Notes: generated from the sequence alone by a model not told the origin. A stretch of 64,000 nucleotides of DNA from UBA6985 sp946536225 (GCA_946536225.1 CAMNEE010000001.1:248001-312000), one strand, 5' to 3'; numbered from the stretch's first letter, positions 25,574 to 34,267 are shown. Made by a program: numbers and translations.

Positions 25574-25972
25574 ATGCTACCAAGCAAAATATTTTTTGAT
25601 GATTTTCTAGATGATTTTGATACTAAGAAAGGATTTAATAATCTAATGAAATGTGATATCTATGAAAAAGATAATAAGTATCATATTGAAATGGATATTC
25701 CTGGATTTAAGAAAGAAGATGTAAAAGTTTCATTTGATGATGGTTATGTAACTGTTCAATGTGAAAAACATCATGAAGAAAAGGAACATGATAAAGACAA
25801 GAAATATATTAGAAGAGAAAGAAGTTACCATGAATCATGTGAAAGAAAATTCTATGTTGGTAATATTGATGAAAATAGAATTAATGCTGAATTTAAAAAT
25901 GGTACTCTTTTAGTAGTTGTTCCTAAAGAAGAAAAAGAAAAAGAATCAAAAAAATATATTAATATTAATTAA
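25574..25972 (+). CDS. Hsp20/alpha-crystallin small heat-shock protein
   Basis: A 132-residue chaperone that holds unfolding proteins without ATP. The alpha-crystallin domain covers about residues 22-120 (YHIEMDIPGFKKEDVKVSFDD, then RRERSYHESCERKFYVG and NAEFKNGTLLVVVPK). The short N-terminal arm (MLPSKIFFDDFLDDF) is typical. It lies directly behind the CIRCE-controlled promoter and before clpB. A hairpin with a weak U-run separates it from clpB, so clpB may be partly read through from the same promoter. ATG 25574. Confidence 0.95.
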   Translation: MLPSKIFFDDFLDDFDTKKGFNNLMKCDIYEKDNKYHIEMDIPGFKKEDVKVSFDDGYVTVQCEKHHEEKEHDKDKKYIRRERSYHESCERKFYVGNIDENRINAEFKNGTLLVVVPKEEKEKESKKYININ

Positions 25973-25976
25973 TAAT

Positions 25977-26006
25977 AAAACTAGTGATGCTTCACTAGTT
26001 TTATTT
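25977..26006 (+). terminator. Hairpin between hsp20 and clpB (weak terminator or read-through element)
   Basis: Stem AAAACTAGTGA / TCACTAGTTTT with a 4-nt loop, but only TTTTATTT follows. Only 18 bp separate it from the clpB start. Confidence 0.55.
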
Positions 26007-26020
26007 AAGGGGTGAATTTT

Positions 26021-28126
26021 ATGAATTTTGAAGATAAAAGTAAAGCGTTAGAAAAATATGGTAGAGAATTAACTAAGATGTGGGAAGACAATAAGATGGA
26101 TCCTGTTATTGGTCGTGATGAAGAAATTCGTAACTTAGTTAGAATTCTTTCACGTAAGACTAAGAATAATCCAGTTTTAATTGGAGACCCTGGTGTTGGT
26201 AAAACTGCCATAGTTGAAGGTCTTGCAGGTAGAATTGTTCGTGGTGATGTTCCTGATGATTTAAAGAATAAAAAAATTTGGGAATTAGACCTTTCTGCAT
26301 TAGTTGCTGGTGCTAAATATCAAGGTGAGTTTGAGGAAAGATTTAAAGCTGTATTAAAAGAAATAGCTGATTCTGATGGTGAGATTATCATGTTTATTGA
26401 TGAAATACATATGATAGTTGGAGCAGGAAGTAATCAGGCTATGAATGTCGGTAATATGTTAAAACCAATGCTTGCTCGTGGTGAGTTAAAGTTAATTGGT
26501 GCAACAACATTAAATGAATATCGTGAATATATAGAAAAAGATGGAGCTTTAGAAAGAAGACTTCAAAAGATTATTGTTCATGAACCAACTACATTAGATA
26601 CATTAACTATACTTCGTGGTTTAAAAGAGAGATTTGAACTTTTCCATGGAGTAACTATTAAAGACTCAGCTTTAGTTGCTGCAGTTAATTTATCAGATAG
26701 ATATATAACTGATAGATTCTTACCTGATAAAGCAATAGATTTAGTAGATGAAGCATGTGCAACTATAAAGATGCAAATGAATTCTGTTCCTGTGGACTTA
26801 GATAAGATTAATCGTGAGATTATGACCTATGAAATAGAAAGAGCAAGTTTAAAACATGAAAAGGATGAAATATCTAAGAATAGACTTGCTGAAATAGATG
26901 CTAAGATGAATGTCTTAAAGGGTAGTCAACAAGATATGCTTAAGACTTGGAATGAAGAGAAGAAATTAAAAGATATTATTAATGAAAAGAAACAAAAACT
27001 TGAAGAGTTAAAACATAAGTTACAATTAGCGGAAGATAATTATAACTTTGAAGAAGCGGCTAAAATTAAACATGGTGAGATTCCTCAAGTTGAAAGTGAA
27101 CTTTCTCAATTAAAACTTACAATGCATAATCAAGTATTAAGTGATGTTGTAAGTGAAGATAGTATTGCTGAAATTGTATCTCGTTGGACAAATGTACCTG
27201 TCCAAAAACTTGTAGGTGGAGAAAAAGAAAAACTACTTTCTTTAAAGAATAACTTGAAGGAAAGAGTAAAAGGTCAAGATGAAGCTATTGAACTTGTAGG
27301 AGACGCAATTATAAGAGCAAGATCGGGTATAAAAGATCCTAATAGACCAATTGGTTCATTTATCTTCATGGGTCCAACAGGTGTAGGTAAAACAGAAATA
27401 GCAAAATCTCTTGCTTATGAGTTATTTGATGATGAACGTCATATGATAAGAATAGATTGTTCTGAATATATGGAATCATTTAATGTTTCTAGATTAATTG
27501 GTGCTCCTCCTGGATATGTTGGATATGATCAAGGTGGAGAATTAACTGAAGCAGTTAGAAGAAACCCTTATTCTATTATTCTATTTGATGAAATAGAAAA
27601 AGCTCATCAAGATGTATTTAATATATTACTTCAAATACTTGATGATGGTAGAATTACTGATGGTCAAGGAAGAACTGTAGACTTTAAAAATACTATTATT
27701 ATTATGACTTCTAACCTTGGAAGTGATATTATCTTAGATAATGAAAAGAATGATAATAGAGATAATATGGTAATGGATATATTAAAATCTAAGTTTAGAC
27801 CTGAATTAATTAATAGAATAGATGAAATAGTTATCTTTAATTCGCTTTCTAAGAGTGTTATATATGAAGTACTAGATAGATTAATTAAAGATGTTAATAA
27901 ACACTTAAGTCATATGAGACTAAGTATTGAGTTAACTAAGAATGCTAAAGACTATATTATAGATAAAGCTTATGTTAAAGAGTTTGGTGCAAGACCAATT
28001 AAGAGATTTATTTCAAAGAATATAGAAACTTTAATAGCTGAAGAACTTCTAAGTGAAAAAATACACGAAGGAGATAAGTTAACTATCGATGTTGAAGGGG
28101 AAACATTTAAAATAGATAGAATATAG
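26021..28126 (+). CDS. clpB: ATP-dependent disaggregase ClpB lacking the N-terminal domain
   Basis: A 701-residue AAA+ protein. It starts only about 30 residues before the first nucleotide-binding domain (PVIGRDEEIRNLVRIL, Walker A IGDPGVGKTAIVEGL), so the Clp_N repeat domain of about 150 residues is absent. A ClpB-type coiled-coil middle domain follows (about 375-480), then the second NBD (FMGPTGVGKTEIAKSL; GAPPGYVGYDQGG; ILFDEIEKAHQDVFN). No ClpP-binding loop is seen, so it refolds aggregates with DnaK rather than degrading. ATG 26021 follows AAGGGGTG; there is no open frame upstream for an N-domain. It likely shares CIRCE control with hsp20. Confidence 0.93.
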   Translation: MNFEDKSKALEKYGRELTKMWEDNKMDPVIGRDEEIRNLVRILSRKTKNNPVLIGDPGVGKTAIVEGLAGRIVRGDVPDDLKNKKIWELDLSALVAGAKYQGEFEERFKAVLKEIADSDGEIIMFIDEIHMIVGAGSNQAMNVGNMLKPMLARGELKLIGATTLNEYREYIEKDGALERRLQKIIVHEPTTLDTLTILRGLKERFELFHGVTIKDSALVAAVNLSDRYITDRFLPDKAIDLVDEACATIKMQMNSVPVDLDKINREIMTYEIERASLKHEKDEISKNRLAEIDAKMNVLKGSQQDMLKTWNEEKKLKDIINEKKQKLEELKHKLQLAEDNYNFEEAAKIKHGEIPQVESELSQLKLTMHNQVLSDVVSEDSIAEIVSRWTNVPVQKLVGGEKEKLLSLKNNLKERVKGQDEAIELVGDAIIRARSGIKDPNRPIGSFIFMGPTGVGKTEIAKSLAYELFDDERHMIRIDCSEYMESFNVSRLIGAPPGYVGYDQGGELTEAVRRNPYSIILFDEIEKAHQDVFNILLQILDDGRITDGQGRTVDFKNTIIIMTSNLGSDIILDNEKNDNRDNMVMDILKSKFRPELINRIDEIVIFNSLSKSVIYEVLDRLIKDVNKHLSHMRLSIELTKNAKDYIIDKAYVKEFGARPIKRFISKNIETLIAEELLSEKIHEGDKLTIDVEGETFKIDRI

Positions 28127-28145
28127 TTATTCTATCTATTTTTAT
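28110..28145 (+). terminator. Terminator of clpB
   Basis: 14-bp stem AAATAGATAGAATA / TATTCTATCTATTT with a 4-nt loop containing the stop codon and a T-run after it. Confidence 0.85.
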
Positions 28146-28179
28146 GGTAAAATAAGTAAGAAAAGAAAGATTTGATAAT

Positions 28180-28488
28180 ATGAATGATATAAAGTACGAT
28201 GATGATATTAAATATATGTGTTCAGGTTTTATAGGTATTAAAACTTTTGATGAATATCCAAGAAAAGTATATGTGTTGAGTGATGCACGTAATTATATAA
28301 TGGAGTATGTTAAGGATTCAGGTTTTAAAGATTTTGATTTTGATGACTTTTGTTATGAAATGGAAAGAGAATATACTCATTTAGAACATTTACAAGATGC
28401 TTTACTTCTATTAAATAGAATTAATGGACCCATGGATCTTGTTTTACTTATTAAGCCAAAGATAGCAGAACTTAAAAGGAAGCACTAA
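28180..28488 (+). CDS. Small acidic protein, unknown
   Basis: A 102-residue soluble, acidic protein (Asp/Tyr-rich N-terminal half: KYDDDIKYMC, FDFDDFCYEMERE) with C-terminal helices (ALLLLNRINGPMDLVLLI). I know no family. ATG 28180 follows AGAAAGA. It has its own terminator but sits only 53 bp after clpB. Confidence 0.65.
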   Translation: MNDIKYDDDIKYMCSGFIGIKTFDEYPRKVYVLSDARNYIMEYVKDSGFKDFDFDDFCYEMEREYTHLEHLQDALLLLNRINGPMDLVLLIKPKIAELKRKH

Positions 28489-28504
28489 AATAGTGCTTTT
28501 TTTA
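28478..28504 (+). terminator. Terminator of the 28180-28488 gene
   Basis: Stem AAGCACTA / TAGTGCTT, 3-nt loop, T-run. Confidence 0.85.
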
Positions 28505-28530
28505 CTTTACGGTGTAACCAGGACCCTAAT

Positions 28531-28559
28531 TTGACAAAAATGGTAAAAAGTAGTAATAT
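28531..28559 (+). promoter_or_regulatory. Promoter of the sortase operon
   Basis: TTGACA, 17-bp spacer, TAATAT. The leader of about 50 nt contains two small hairpins: ATTCAAG/CTTGAAT (28568-28592) and CAAAA/TTTTG with a GGGG loop (28593-28606). Confidence 0.75.
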
Positions 28560-28616
28560 AGGACGCAATTCAAGGGGATGAAGAACTTGAATCAAAAGGG
28601 GTTTTGGTGATGTAAC

Positions 28617-29579
28617 ATGGCTAAGAAAAAGAAAAGTTTATTAGTTAGTTTAACACCTTCTATTTTAGCAATTGCCATTGGAGGATATACAATATATTCT
28701 TTTGGTGGTGATGTTATTAAATCTACAATTGAAACTGAGGTTCTTAATGGTGGTTATGCTACTGTTAAGGAATATGATGATTCTGAAAATGTAGAAAGTG
28801 AAGTTATTTCTAATTCAGGAAATGAAATAACTGAAAAGGTAGAAGAAACTAATGAAAAAGAAGTGGAAGAACCTACCAAAGAAGAGGTTATTCCTGAACC
28901 AGTTATATTACCTGAAGAACAAGATAGTTATTTATTAGATAATGGATACCAATTCTTAGATATCGATTTCGAAGGTTTAAACGAAAAGAATCAAGATGTA
29001 GTTGGTTATATTCAAATACCTAATACAAGAATTGATTATCCTGTTGTTCAAGGTGAAGACAATGAATACTATTTACACCATGGTTTAAACAAAGATGAAT
29101 TATACGCAGGAACAATTTATGTTGATAATGAAGTAGATTTATCTTTAGGTGATACAAGTGAGAATGTTCAAAATAGAACAATTACAATATTTGGTCACAA
29201 CATGAAAAACAAAACAATGTTTGGGGATTTAGTAAAATTTAAGAATCAATCATTCTTAGATAAGAATCCTTATGGTGTATACTATTCAGAAGATGGAAGT
29301 GTATATGCAATGCAAATTGTAGGTACATTTATAACATCAGGTGAGACTGATGAACATCTTAGAGTTCGTAATCTAGATGATGAAGTTGTTTTAGAACAGT
29401 TTAAAAGTTTTATAGATGAAAATGCTGTTACTAGAACAGATGTAGATATTAATCTTGGGGATAAGGTTGGTATTTTATCTACTTGTTCATATGAGTATAA
29501 TAATGCTAGATATGCGGTAGTAGTTGTATTTAAAAAACAATATTTAAGTTTAGATGAAAGTAAATCACTAACTAAGTAA
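28617..29579 (+). CDS. srtB: Class B sortase
   Basis: A 320-residue membrane-anchored transpeptidase. After a N-terminal helix (about 8-28) comes an acidic Glu/Val-rich linker (50-105) and the class B core: GYIQIPNTRIDYPVVQ, catalytic His194 in FGHNMKN, Cys290 in LSTCSYEY and Arg298 in NNARYAVV. It links wall proteins bearing a sorting motif to peptidoglycan. ATG 28617 follows TTGGTGATG. The next gene, 13 bp downstream, is a likely substrate; NPKTG proteins at 9486 and 36824 may also be. Confidence 0.93.
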   Translation: MAKKKKSLLVSLTPSILAIAIGGYTIYSFGGDVIKSTIETEVLNGGYATVKEYDDSENVESEVISNSGNEITEKVEETNEKEVEEPTKEEVIPEPVILPEEQDSYLLDNGYQFLDIDFEGLNEKNQDVVGYIQIPNTRIDYPVVQGEDNEYYLHHGLNKDELYAGTIYVDNEVDLSLGDTSENVQNRTITIFGHNMKNKTMFGDLVKFKNQSFLDKNPYGVYYSEDGSVYAMQIVGTFITSGETDEHLRVRNLDDEVVLEQFKSFIDENAVTRTDVDINLGDKVGILSTCSYEYNNARYAVVVVFKKQYLSLDESKSLTK

Positions 29580-29592
29580 GGGGAGATTTAAA

Positions 29593-30270
29593 ATGAAAAA
29601 AGTTGTTAGTTCAAGAAAAATTAGTAAAAAAGGATTAAAAAATATTTTAGCTATATTAGCTACTAGTGTAGCAATATCTGTTTCTTCAATTACTGCGTTT
29701 GCAGATGAATCAGTTAACGCTGATAATGCTCAAGTTGGAGACGTATTAGTAACTGATGATAGTAGTGATGATGTTACATACGAAGATATCAAAGAAGATG
29801 ATGTAATCGTTGATAATGAAGTTGTTGAAGAAAATAATCAAAATGATAACCAAAAAGAAGAAAATGATCAAAGTGAAAACGAAAAAGAAAAGGAAAATGA
29901 ATGTGTAACACCTGATAATGGATATACAGAAGGTGAAGGACAATATTGGGATCCAAACATTAAAACTGAAGAAGAGAAAAAAGGACTAGTTCCTGATGAA
30001 CCTACTCCAGAACCTACACCAGAGCCAACACCAGAGCCAACTCCAACTCCAGAACCTACACCAACTCCAACACCTACACCAACTCCAACACCAACACCAA
30101 CTCCAACACCAACACCAGCTCCAAAAACTGGTAGAGAAACTAGTGTTGAAGCAGCTATTGCTATGATAGCCGGTTTAGGTATGGTATTATTTGGACTTAA
30201 AAAAGGTGCTGAAGCATTATATGTTCACGGCTTTGATAAAAAATTAGAAAAAAAATCTAAAAAGAGATAG
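29593..30270 (+). CDS. Sortase-associated surface protein with Pro-Thr repeat and APKTG motif
   Basis: A 225-residue exported protein. The signal peptide is at residues 1-38 (ends ITAFADE). An acidic Asp/Glu/Asn-rich region follows (about 40-115), then a (E)PTP repeat wall-spanning region of about 40 residues. The sorting-like signal is APKTGR, a hydrophobic stretch (AAIAMIAGLGMVLFGL) and an unusually long basic tail of about 24 residues ending KKLEKKSKKR. It is 13 bp after srtB with no terminator between, so it is probably a cognate substrate. ATG 29593 follows GGGGAG. Confidence 0.85.
   Translation: MKKVVSSRKISKKGLKNILAILATSVAISVSSITAFADESVNADNAQVGDVLVTDDSSDDVTYEDIKEDDVIVDNEVVEENNQNDNQKEENDQSENEKEKENECVTPDNGYTEGEGQYWDPNIKTEEEKKGLVPDEPTPEPTPEPTPEPTPTPEPTPTPTPTPTPTPTPTPTPTPAPKTGRETSVEAAIAMIAGLGMVLFGLKKGAEALYVHGFDKKLEKKSKKR
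30000..30120 (+). repeat. Pro-Thr-encoding microsatellite
   Basis: A run of degenerate CCA-ACA/ACT/CCT hexamers encoding alternating Pro-Thr/Glu. Slippage here would change the stalk length in frame. Confidence 0.85.
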
Positions 30271-30291
30271 TTTAAAAACTATCTTTTTTTT
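30264..30291 (+). terminator. Terminator of the sortase operon
   Basis: Stem GATAGTTT / AAACTATC (30266-30283) followed by T8. Confidence 0.75.
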
Positions 30292-30360
30292 GTCAACAAA
30301 ATTAAAAAATATTAAAAAAAAAGGTAATGTGTAGTAAAATACTCTTGAGGTGATATATTT

Positions 30361-31353
30361 ATGCTAATTTTAGCAAAATCTGCATTGGCATTAACATTAG
30401 GTTTCGTACTTTCTATATGTGTTGGCTTAGTAGTACTTCCAACTATGAAACGTTTTAATGCTAGACAAACAGTTAGTAACCTAATTAATGCAAGGCATCA
30501 ATTAAAAAATGGTACACCAACTCTTGGAGGACTTATATTTATTATTCCTCCATTAATAAGTATTTTCTTATTATGGCTAAAAGGTTCAATTAATATGAAC
30601 TATAATTTAGTAATTATTTTAATTACTTTTGTAGCTTACGGTTTATTAGGATTTTATGATGATTATAAAAAAATAAAATATCATGATAATTCAGGATTAT
30701 CAGTTAAAGTTAAATTTGCATTACAATTTATTTTAGCAGTTGTATTCTATTTAATTTATATTCATTATGGTGGTACTTCAGTACTTGAAGTATCATTATT
30801 TAAGTTTAAAGTAGACTTAGGAGTATTTTATACATTATTTATTTTATTCTTACTTGTTGCTACTACAAACGCTGTTAACATTGCAGATGGATTAGACGGA
30901 TTATGTGGAGGATTATCATTCTTAGCATTCATGGCTTATGCTATTATTGCATGGGGTTCTAATTGGATTGAAGGATATGATTCAATAGCTATATTTGCAT
31001 TTATTTTAAGTGGTAGTATTCTTGGATTCCTACTATTTAATGCTCATCCTGCCAAGATATTCATGGGAGACACTGGTTCACTTGCATTGGGTGGAGCCTT
31101 AGCAAGTATTGCAATTCTTACTCATCACGAAATATCTTTAGCAATAATAGGTGGTGTATTTGTAATTGAAACATTATCTAGTTTAATTCAAATAATTGCT
31201 ATAAGAAAATTTCATAAGAAAGTATTCTTAAAAGCACCACTTCACCATCATTTTGAAGAACTTGGTTGGGAAGAAACTGATATCGTAAGAGTATTCTTTG
31301 TAGTTGGTTTCTTACTTGCTATGTTTGGTGTAGTATACGGTGTTTGGTTATAA
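30361..31353 (+). CDS. mraY: Phospho-N-acetylmuramoyl-pentapeptide transferase MraY
   Basis: A 330-residue ten-helix membrane enzyme. It transfers phospho-MurNAc-pentapeptide from UDP to undecaprenyl phosphate, forming lipid I. Conserved blocks are KNGTPTLGGL, GFYDDYKKIK, NAVNIADGLDGLCGG, FNAHPAKIFMGDTGSLALGG and the Mg2+/His loop APLHHHFEELGW. Unusually it stands alone, outside an mra/mur cluster. ATG 30361 follows GAGGTGAT. It proves a peptidoglycan pathway. Confidence 0.97.
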   Translation: MLILAKSALALTLGFVLSICVGLVVLPTMKRFNARQTVSNLINARHQLKNGTPTLGGLIFIIPPLISIFLLWLKGSINMNYNLVIILITFVAYGLLGFYDDYKKIKYHDNSGLSVKVKFALQFILAVVFYLIYIHYGGTSVLEVSLFKFKVDLGVFYTLFILFLLVATTNAVNIADGLDGLCGGLSFLAFMAYAIIAWGSNWIEGYDSIAIFAFILSGSILGFLLFNAHPAKIFMGDTGSLALGGALASIAILTHHEISLAIIGGVFVIETLSSLIQIIAIRKFHKKVFLKAPLHHHFEELGWEETDIVRVFFVVGFLLAMFGVVYGVWL

Positions 31354-31362
31354 TTAAATAAA

Positions 31363-31392
31363 AAAAATAGTTCAGAAATGAACTATTTTTTT
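31363..31392. terminator. Bidirectional terminator between mraY and the 31383 gene
   Basis: 12-bp stem AAAAATAGTTCA / TGAACTATTTTT with a GAAA loop, T-run on the right and A-run on the left; the convergent gene stops inside it. Confidence 0.88.
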
Positions 31393-31988
31393 ATGTCTAA
31401 TGAAGATAGTATTTTGTCAATCTCTAGTTTTACTTCATTTGTAAATACTTTATCGTTATCAGTATAATTAACTGTAATAATATAATATGTATCTTCATTG
31501 TTAATTATATGTGAATAGGAATTAGTAGATGCAAATGTTTGAGTTTTTATTTTATTAAGTGTTGAAGGTAGACACTCATTATTATCAATTAGAATTGTAT
31601 ATTCATTTTCTAATATACTTCTAAATGTAATATTAATTTTAGCATAGTCTTTATAAAAAATTGTACCTGCAGAAGATCCCCAGTTATCTGGATAGTTGAT
31701 TGTTAAATCTTTATAATTGAAGGTATTCTTTAAATCAACATTACTAGTAATAGTCTCAGGTATAACTGTTTTTTTGTTTTTCTTTTCAACATTTATAAGA
31801 ACTATTGTTAAACCTACCACCAAGATACATAAAAATATGATTAATGTTATAAATTTAGTATTTTTATGTTTTTTTGGCGTATATTCTAAAGGTTTCTTTT
31901 TGGAAATACGAATTTTATTGTCAAATCCACATTTTGGACATATATAGTTATCTTCAAAAAGTAGTCTATTGCATTTCTGACAATACAT
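31383..31988 (-). CDS. Zinc-ribbon, single-pass membrane protein
   Basis: A 201-residue protein. The N-terminal zinc ribbon is CQKC...CPKCG, followed by a basic linker (SKKKPLEYTPKKHKN), a membrane helix (about 45-65) and an extracellular domain of about 130 residues with NYPDNWGSSAGTIFYKD, which recalls PsbP/DUF4367-like folds. The architecture is the same as the gene at 981 in a shorter form. ATG at 31988 follows GGATGGTGAT. Function unknown. Confidence 0.78.
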   Translation of the reverse strand: MYCQKCNRLLFEDNYICPKCGFDNKIRISKKKPLEYTPKKHKNTKFITLIIFLCILVVGLTIVLINVEKKNKKTVIPETITSNVDLKNTFNYKDLTINYPDNWGSSAGTIFYKDYAKINITFRSILENEYTILIDNNECLPSTLNKIKTQTFASTNSYSHIINNEDTYYIITVNYTDNDKVFTNEVKLEIDKILSSLDIKK

Positions 31989-32010
31989 GTATTATCACCA
32001 TCCTAAATAA

Positions 32011-32039
32011 ATTATAACAACGATTCTTTTTTAAAACAA
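32011..32039 (-). promoter_or_regulatory. Promoter of the 31383-31988 gene
   Basis: On the - strand TTGTTT, 17-bp spacer, TATAAT. Confidence 0.65.
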
Positions 32040-32121
32040 TTGAAAAGTACTAAATGAATATAGAAAATATGGGAATTGTTTGTTATAATTTTTTTAGAAT
32101 AAAATAATAGGAGTTGGTAGT

Positions 32122-33042
32122 ATGAAGAAATTATTTTATTTCTTAATTATAATGATGGTATTTATTCCAGTGACTTTTGTTAAAGCACTTGATTATGAAG
32201 ATTATTTACCAAGTTTATTAAATACAACAGAAGGAGTAGTTTTTTATCCTGATGAAGATGGATATACCGCTACTGTAGATGGTACACATTCTGTATTAAA
32301 TTTAGTATTTGATAATTATAGTAATCTTATTGTTGAAGGACCTAGTAAATTTGTATTAGATGATGGCTATAATGAGCAAAAACTAAGATTCTATATAATT
32401 GATGAGAATAGTGGTATTACTTCATGTGATATTAAAACTTGTCCTGATTATGTAGTAGTTAAATTAAAAGTATATCGTATATCTAAAAATGGAGAAGGAG
32501 CAGGACTAGAAGACTTAAAAGTTGTTGGTGCTGATATAAAATTCTTAAAAGAAAATGAACATTATACAGTAGAAGTTCCTTCTAATATGGAAGAAATTTA
32601 TATTGAAGCTACACCTAGTAGTGAATCATCAGTGGTAACAGGTGCAGGAGTAGTTAAACTTGATAAGAAAACAACTTCTGTAACTATAAATGTAGAAAAT
32701 GCTTTCTTTGGTGATAAGACATATACCATTAATATTAGAAAGAAAAGTATTAATACTCTTTATATAGTTATTATTGTTTTATTAGTAATTGGTTTTATTG
32801 CATATTTTATTTATTCAAAGAATAGTGGTTTAAAAACTATAAATAAAAGTGATTTAAATAGTATTGATAAAGATAAAATAATGAAAGGTGTTATTATTAA
32901 TCCTGGTAAGAAAGAAGAAACACCTGTTTCTGAAAAAGTGGAAGAGAAAGCGCAAGTAGAAGAAAAAGTAGAAAGCGTTGCTAATAGTTTAGGATCTAGT
33001 CTTGTTCAAGCAAGACCTATGATTACACCTGAAGAAAAGTAG
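32122..33042 (+). CDS. Exported single-pass membrane protein with cadherin-like beta-sandwich domain
   Basis: A 306-residue protein with a signal peptide (1-22, ends VKA) and an unknown beta-rich domain (25-130). A cadherin-like beta-sandwich (PF12733 type, about 132-210) follows: LKVVGADIKFLKENEHYTVE, TGAGVVKLDKKTTSVTINVE and TYTINIRKK. A membrane helix (about 214-234) and a basic/acidic cytoplasmic tail come last. A single TATAAT (32084-32089) lies upstream; ATG 32122 follows AGGAGTTGG. Likely a surface-display or protein-interaction factor. Confidence 0.82.
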   Translation: MKKLFYFLIIMMVFIPVTFVKALDYEDYLPSLLNTTEGVVFYPDEDGYTATVDGTHSVLNLVFDNYSNLIVEGPSKFVLDDGYNEQKLRFYIIDENSGITSCDIKTCPDYVVVKLKVYRISKNGEGAGLEDLKVVGADIKFLKENEHYTVEVPSNMEEIYIEATPSSESSVVTGAGVVKLDKKTTSVTINVENAFFGDKTYTINIRKKSINTLYIVIIVLLVIGFIAYFIYSKNSGLKTINKSDLNSIDKDKIMKGVIINPGKKEETPVSEKVEEKAQVEEKVESVANSLGSSLVQARPMITPEEK

Positions 33043-33059
33043 ATTTAAGGAGAATGCTC

Positions 33060-33641
33060 ATGTTAGTTTTATTACTTATATTAATTCCAATTTTTTGCAT
33101 GAGCATTTCTGTTTATGCTTCCATGCTATATTTATATGTACAAGGGGATTCTCAACTAGTTCCTTTGCTAATATCTATATTTTTAGTAGTAATAATTGGA
33201 TATATATTACCTAGAATATTTTATAAACTTTATAAATCTAATACCGCTTCTTCTTTAAATGCAGAGAAAAAAGTTGTATTACTATCTAATTATATTTCTT
33301 ATATTGTATTATTAGCATTTGGTATTGCATTATTATTAAGATGTATTAAGAATGATGAGAATGTATTAGAAATATACTTAGCTGGTGGTATTGTATTCTT
33401 ATTTATATATATTACATATGCATATTATCTTGCTTATCAAAAGCTTGAATGGACTATTATAGATGTATCTGAAAAGAATAAGAAAACAAATATATTAATG
33501 ATTGAAAATAAAGAATATGGATTATTCCAAGTATATGTTAATTCAACTGAAAAGTATGAAATAGGTAAGAAATATACATTTAAGTTTAATCCTAATTCTA
33601 AGGTATTTAAGATTAAAAGTAAAAAGAAAAACAAGAAGTAA
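33060..33641 (+). CDS. Multi-helix membrane protein with small C-terminal domain, unknown
   Basis: A 193-residue protein with four membrane helices in the first about 125 residues and a C-terminal soluble beta-rich tail (IIDVSEKNKKTNILMIENKEYGLFQVYV) ending in a Lys-rich stretch. ATG 33060 is 7 nt after AAGGAG; the in-frame ATG at 33054 is too close. It is 17 bp after the cadherin-like gene, so cotranscribed. No family recognised. Confidence 0.72.
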   Translation: MLVLLLILIPIFCMSISVYASMLYLYVQGDSQLVPLLISIFLVVIIGYILPRIFYKLYKSNTASSLNAEKKVVLLSNYISYIVLLAFGIALLLRCIKNDENVLEIYLAGGIVFLFIYITYAYYLAYQKLEWTIIDVSEKNKKTNILMIENKEYGLFQVYVNSTEKYEIGKKYTFKFNPNSKVFKIKSKKKNKK

Positions 33642-33655
33642 TTCTTGTTTTTATA
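33627..33655 (+). terminator. Terminator of the 32122-33641 operon
   Basis: Stem AAAAACAAGAA / TTCTTGTTTTT with GTAA loop; the stop codon is in the hairpin. Confidence 0.8.
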
Positions 33656-33732
33656 TGACAACTAATTAGAAATTTTTCCTTAAAACTTTGAAAAATATAA
33701 ATAATAGTGTATAATCTTACTTGGTGAAAGAA

Positions 33733-34266
33733 ATGAAAAAGCAATCAGTAAGTTATAATGACATTGAAAAAGAAATTCTTTCAAATAAAAAGTATCAAAA
33801 ATTAAATCTTGAATCTCATCATGGTTTAACAAGATTAGAACATTCTTTAAGAGTTTCAAGAAATGTATATAAAGTATCACGTAAATTAAATTTAGATTAT
33901 ATATCTGCAACAAGAGCAGCACTTTTACATGATTTCTTTACAAATGACGAATTTGAAACAAATCATGGTTTAATACAAGGTGTTGTTCATCCAGATATTG
34001 CTCTTGCTAATGCATGTGGTGAATTTGATCTTAATGAGAAAGAAAAGAATGCGATAGTATCTCATATGTTTCCTCTTAGTGTAGTATTACCTAGAAGTAG
34101 AGAAGCATGGGTTTTAACAGCAGTTGATAAGTTAGTTGCTATATATGAATATGGACTATATAAGTTTAATCCTAAAAAAGCAGTTAAGACTTTGAAATTT
34201 GCTAATTATAGTATTTGTTTCTTATTTCTATTTGTTATTAATATTTTAACTATTGGAGAAAAATAA
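33733..34266 (+). CDS. HD-domain phosphohydrolase-like protein
   Basis: A 177-residue protein with metal-dependent HD residues: RLEHSLRVS (His), ALLHDFFTND (His-Asp), HPDIALANA and IVSHMFPLS. Substrates of such small HD proteins are usually nucleotides, which cannot be resolved here. The C-terminal about 20 residues (SICFLFLFVINIL) are strongly hydrophobic, unexpected for a soluble enzyme, and may be a membrane tail or the product of a frameshift. ATG 33733 follows GGTGAAAG. Confidence 0.8.
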   Translation: MKKQSVSYNDIEKEILSNKKYQKLNLESHHGLTRLEHSLRVSRNVYKVSRKLNLDYISATRAALLHDFFTNDEFETNHGLIQGVVHPDIALANACGEFDLNEKEKNAIVSHMFPLSVVLPRSREAWVLTAVDKLVAIYEYGLYKFNPKKAVKTLKFANYSICFLFLFVINILTIGEK

Positions 34267-34267
34267 A

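Noticed and set aside
28505..28616. Riboswitch in front of the sortase gene
   Set aside because: The leader after the promoter is only about 50 nt and shows small hairpins but no known aptamer core or terminator.
30000..30120. Repeat region as a possible CRISPR array
   Set aside because: There are no spacers; the units are hexamers encoding Pro-Thr in a gene frame. The same holds for the 15-bp repeats at 35434-35493.
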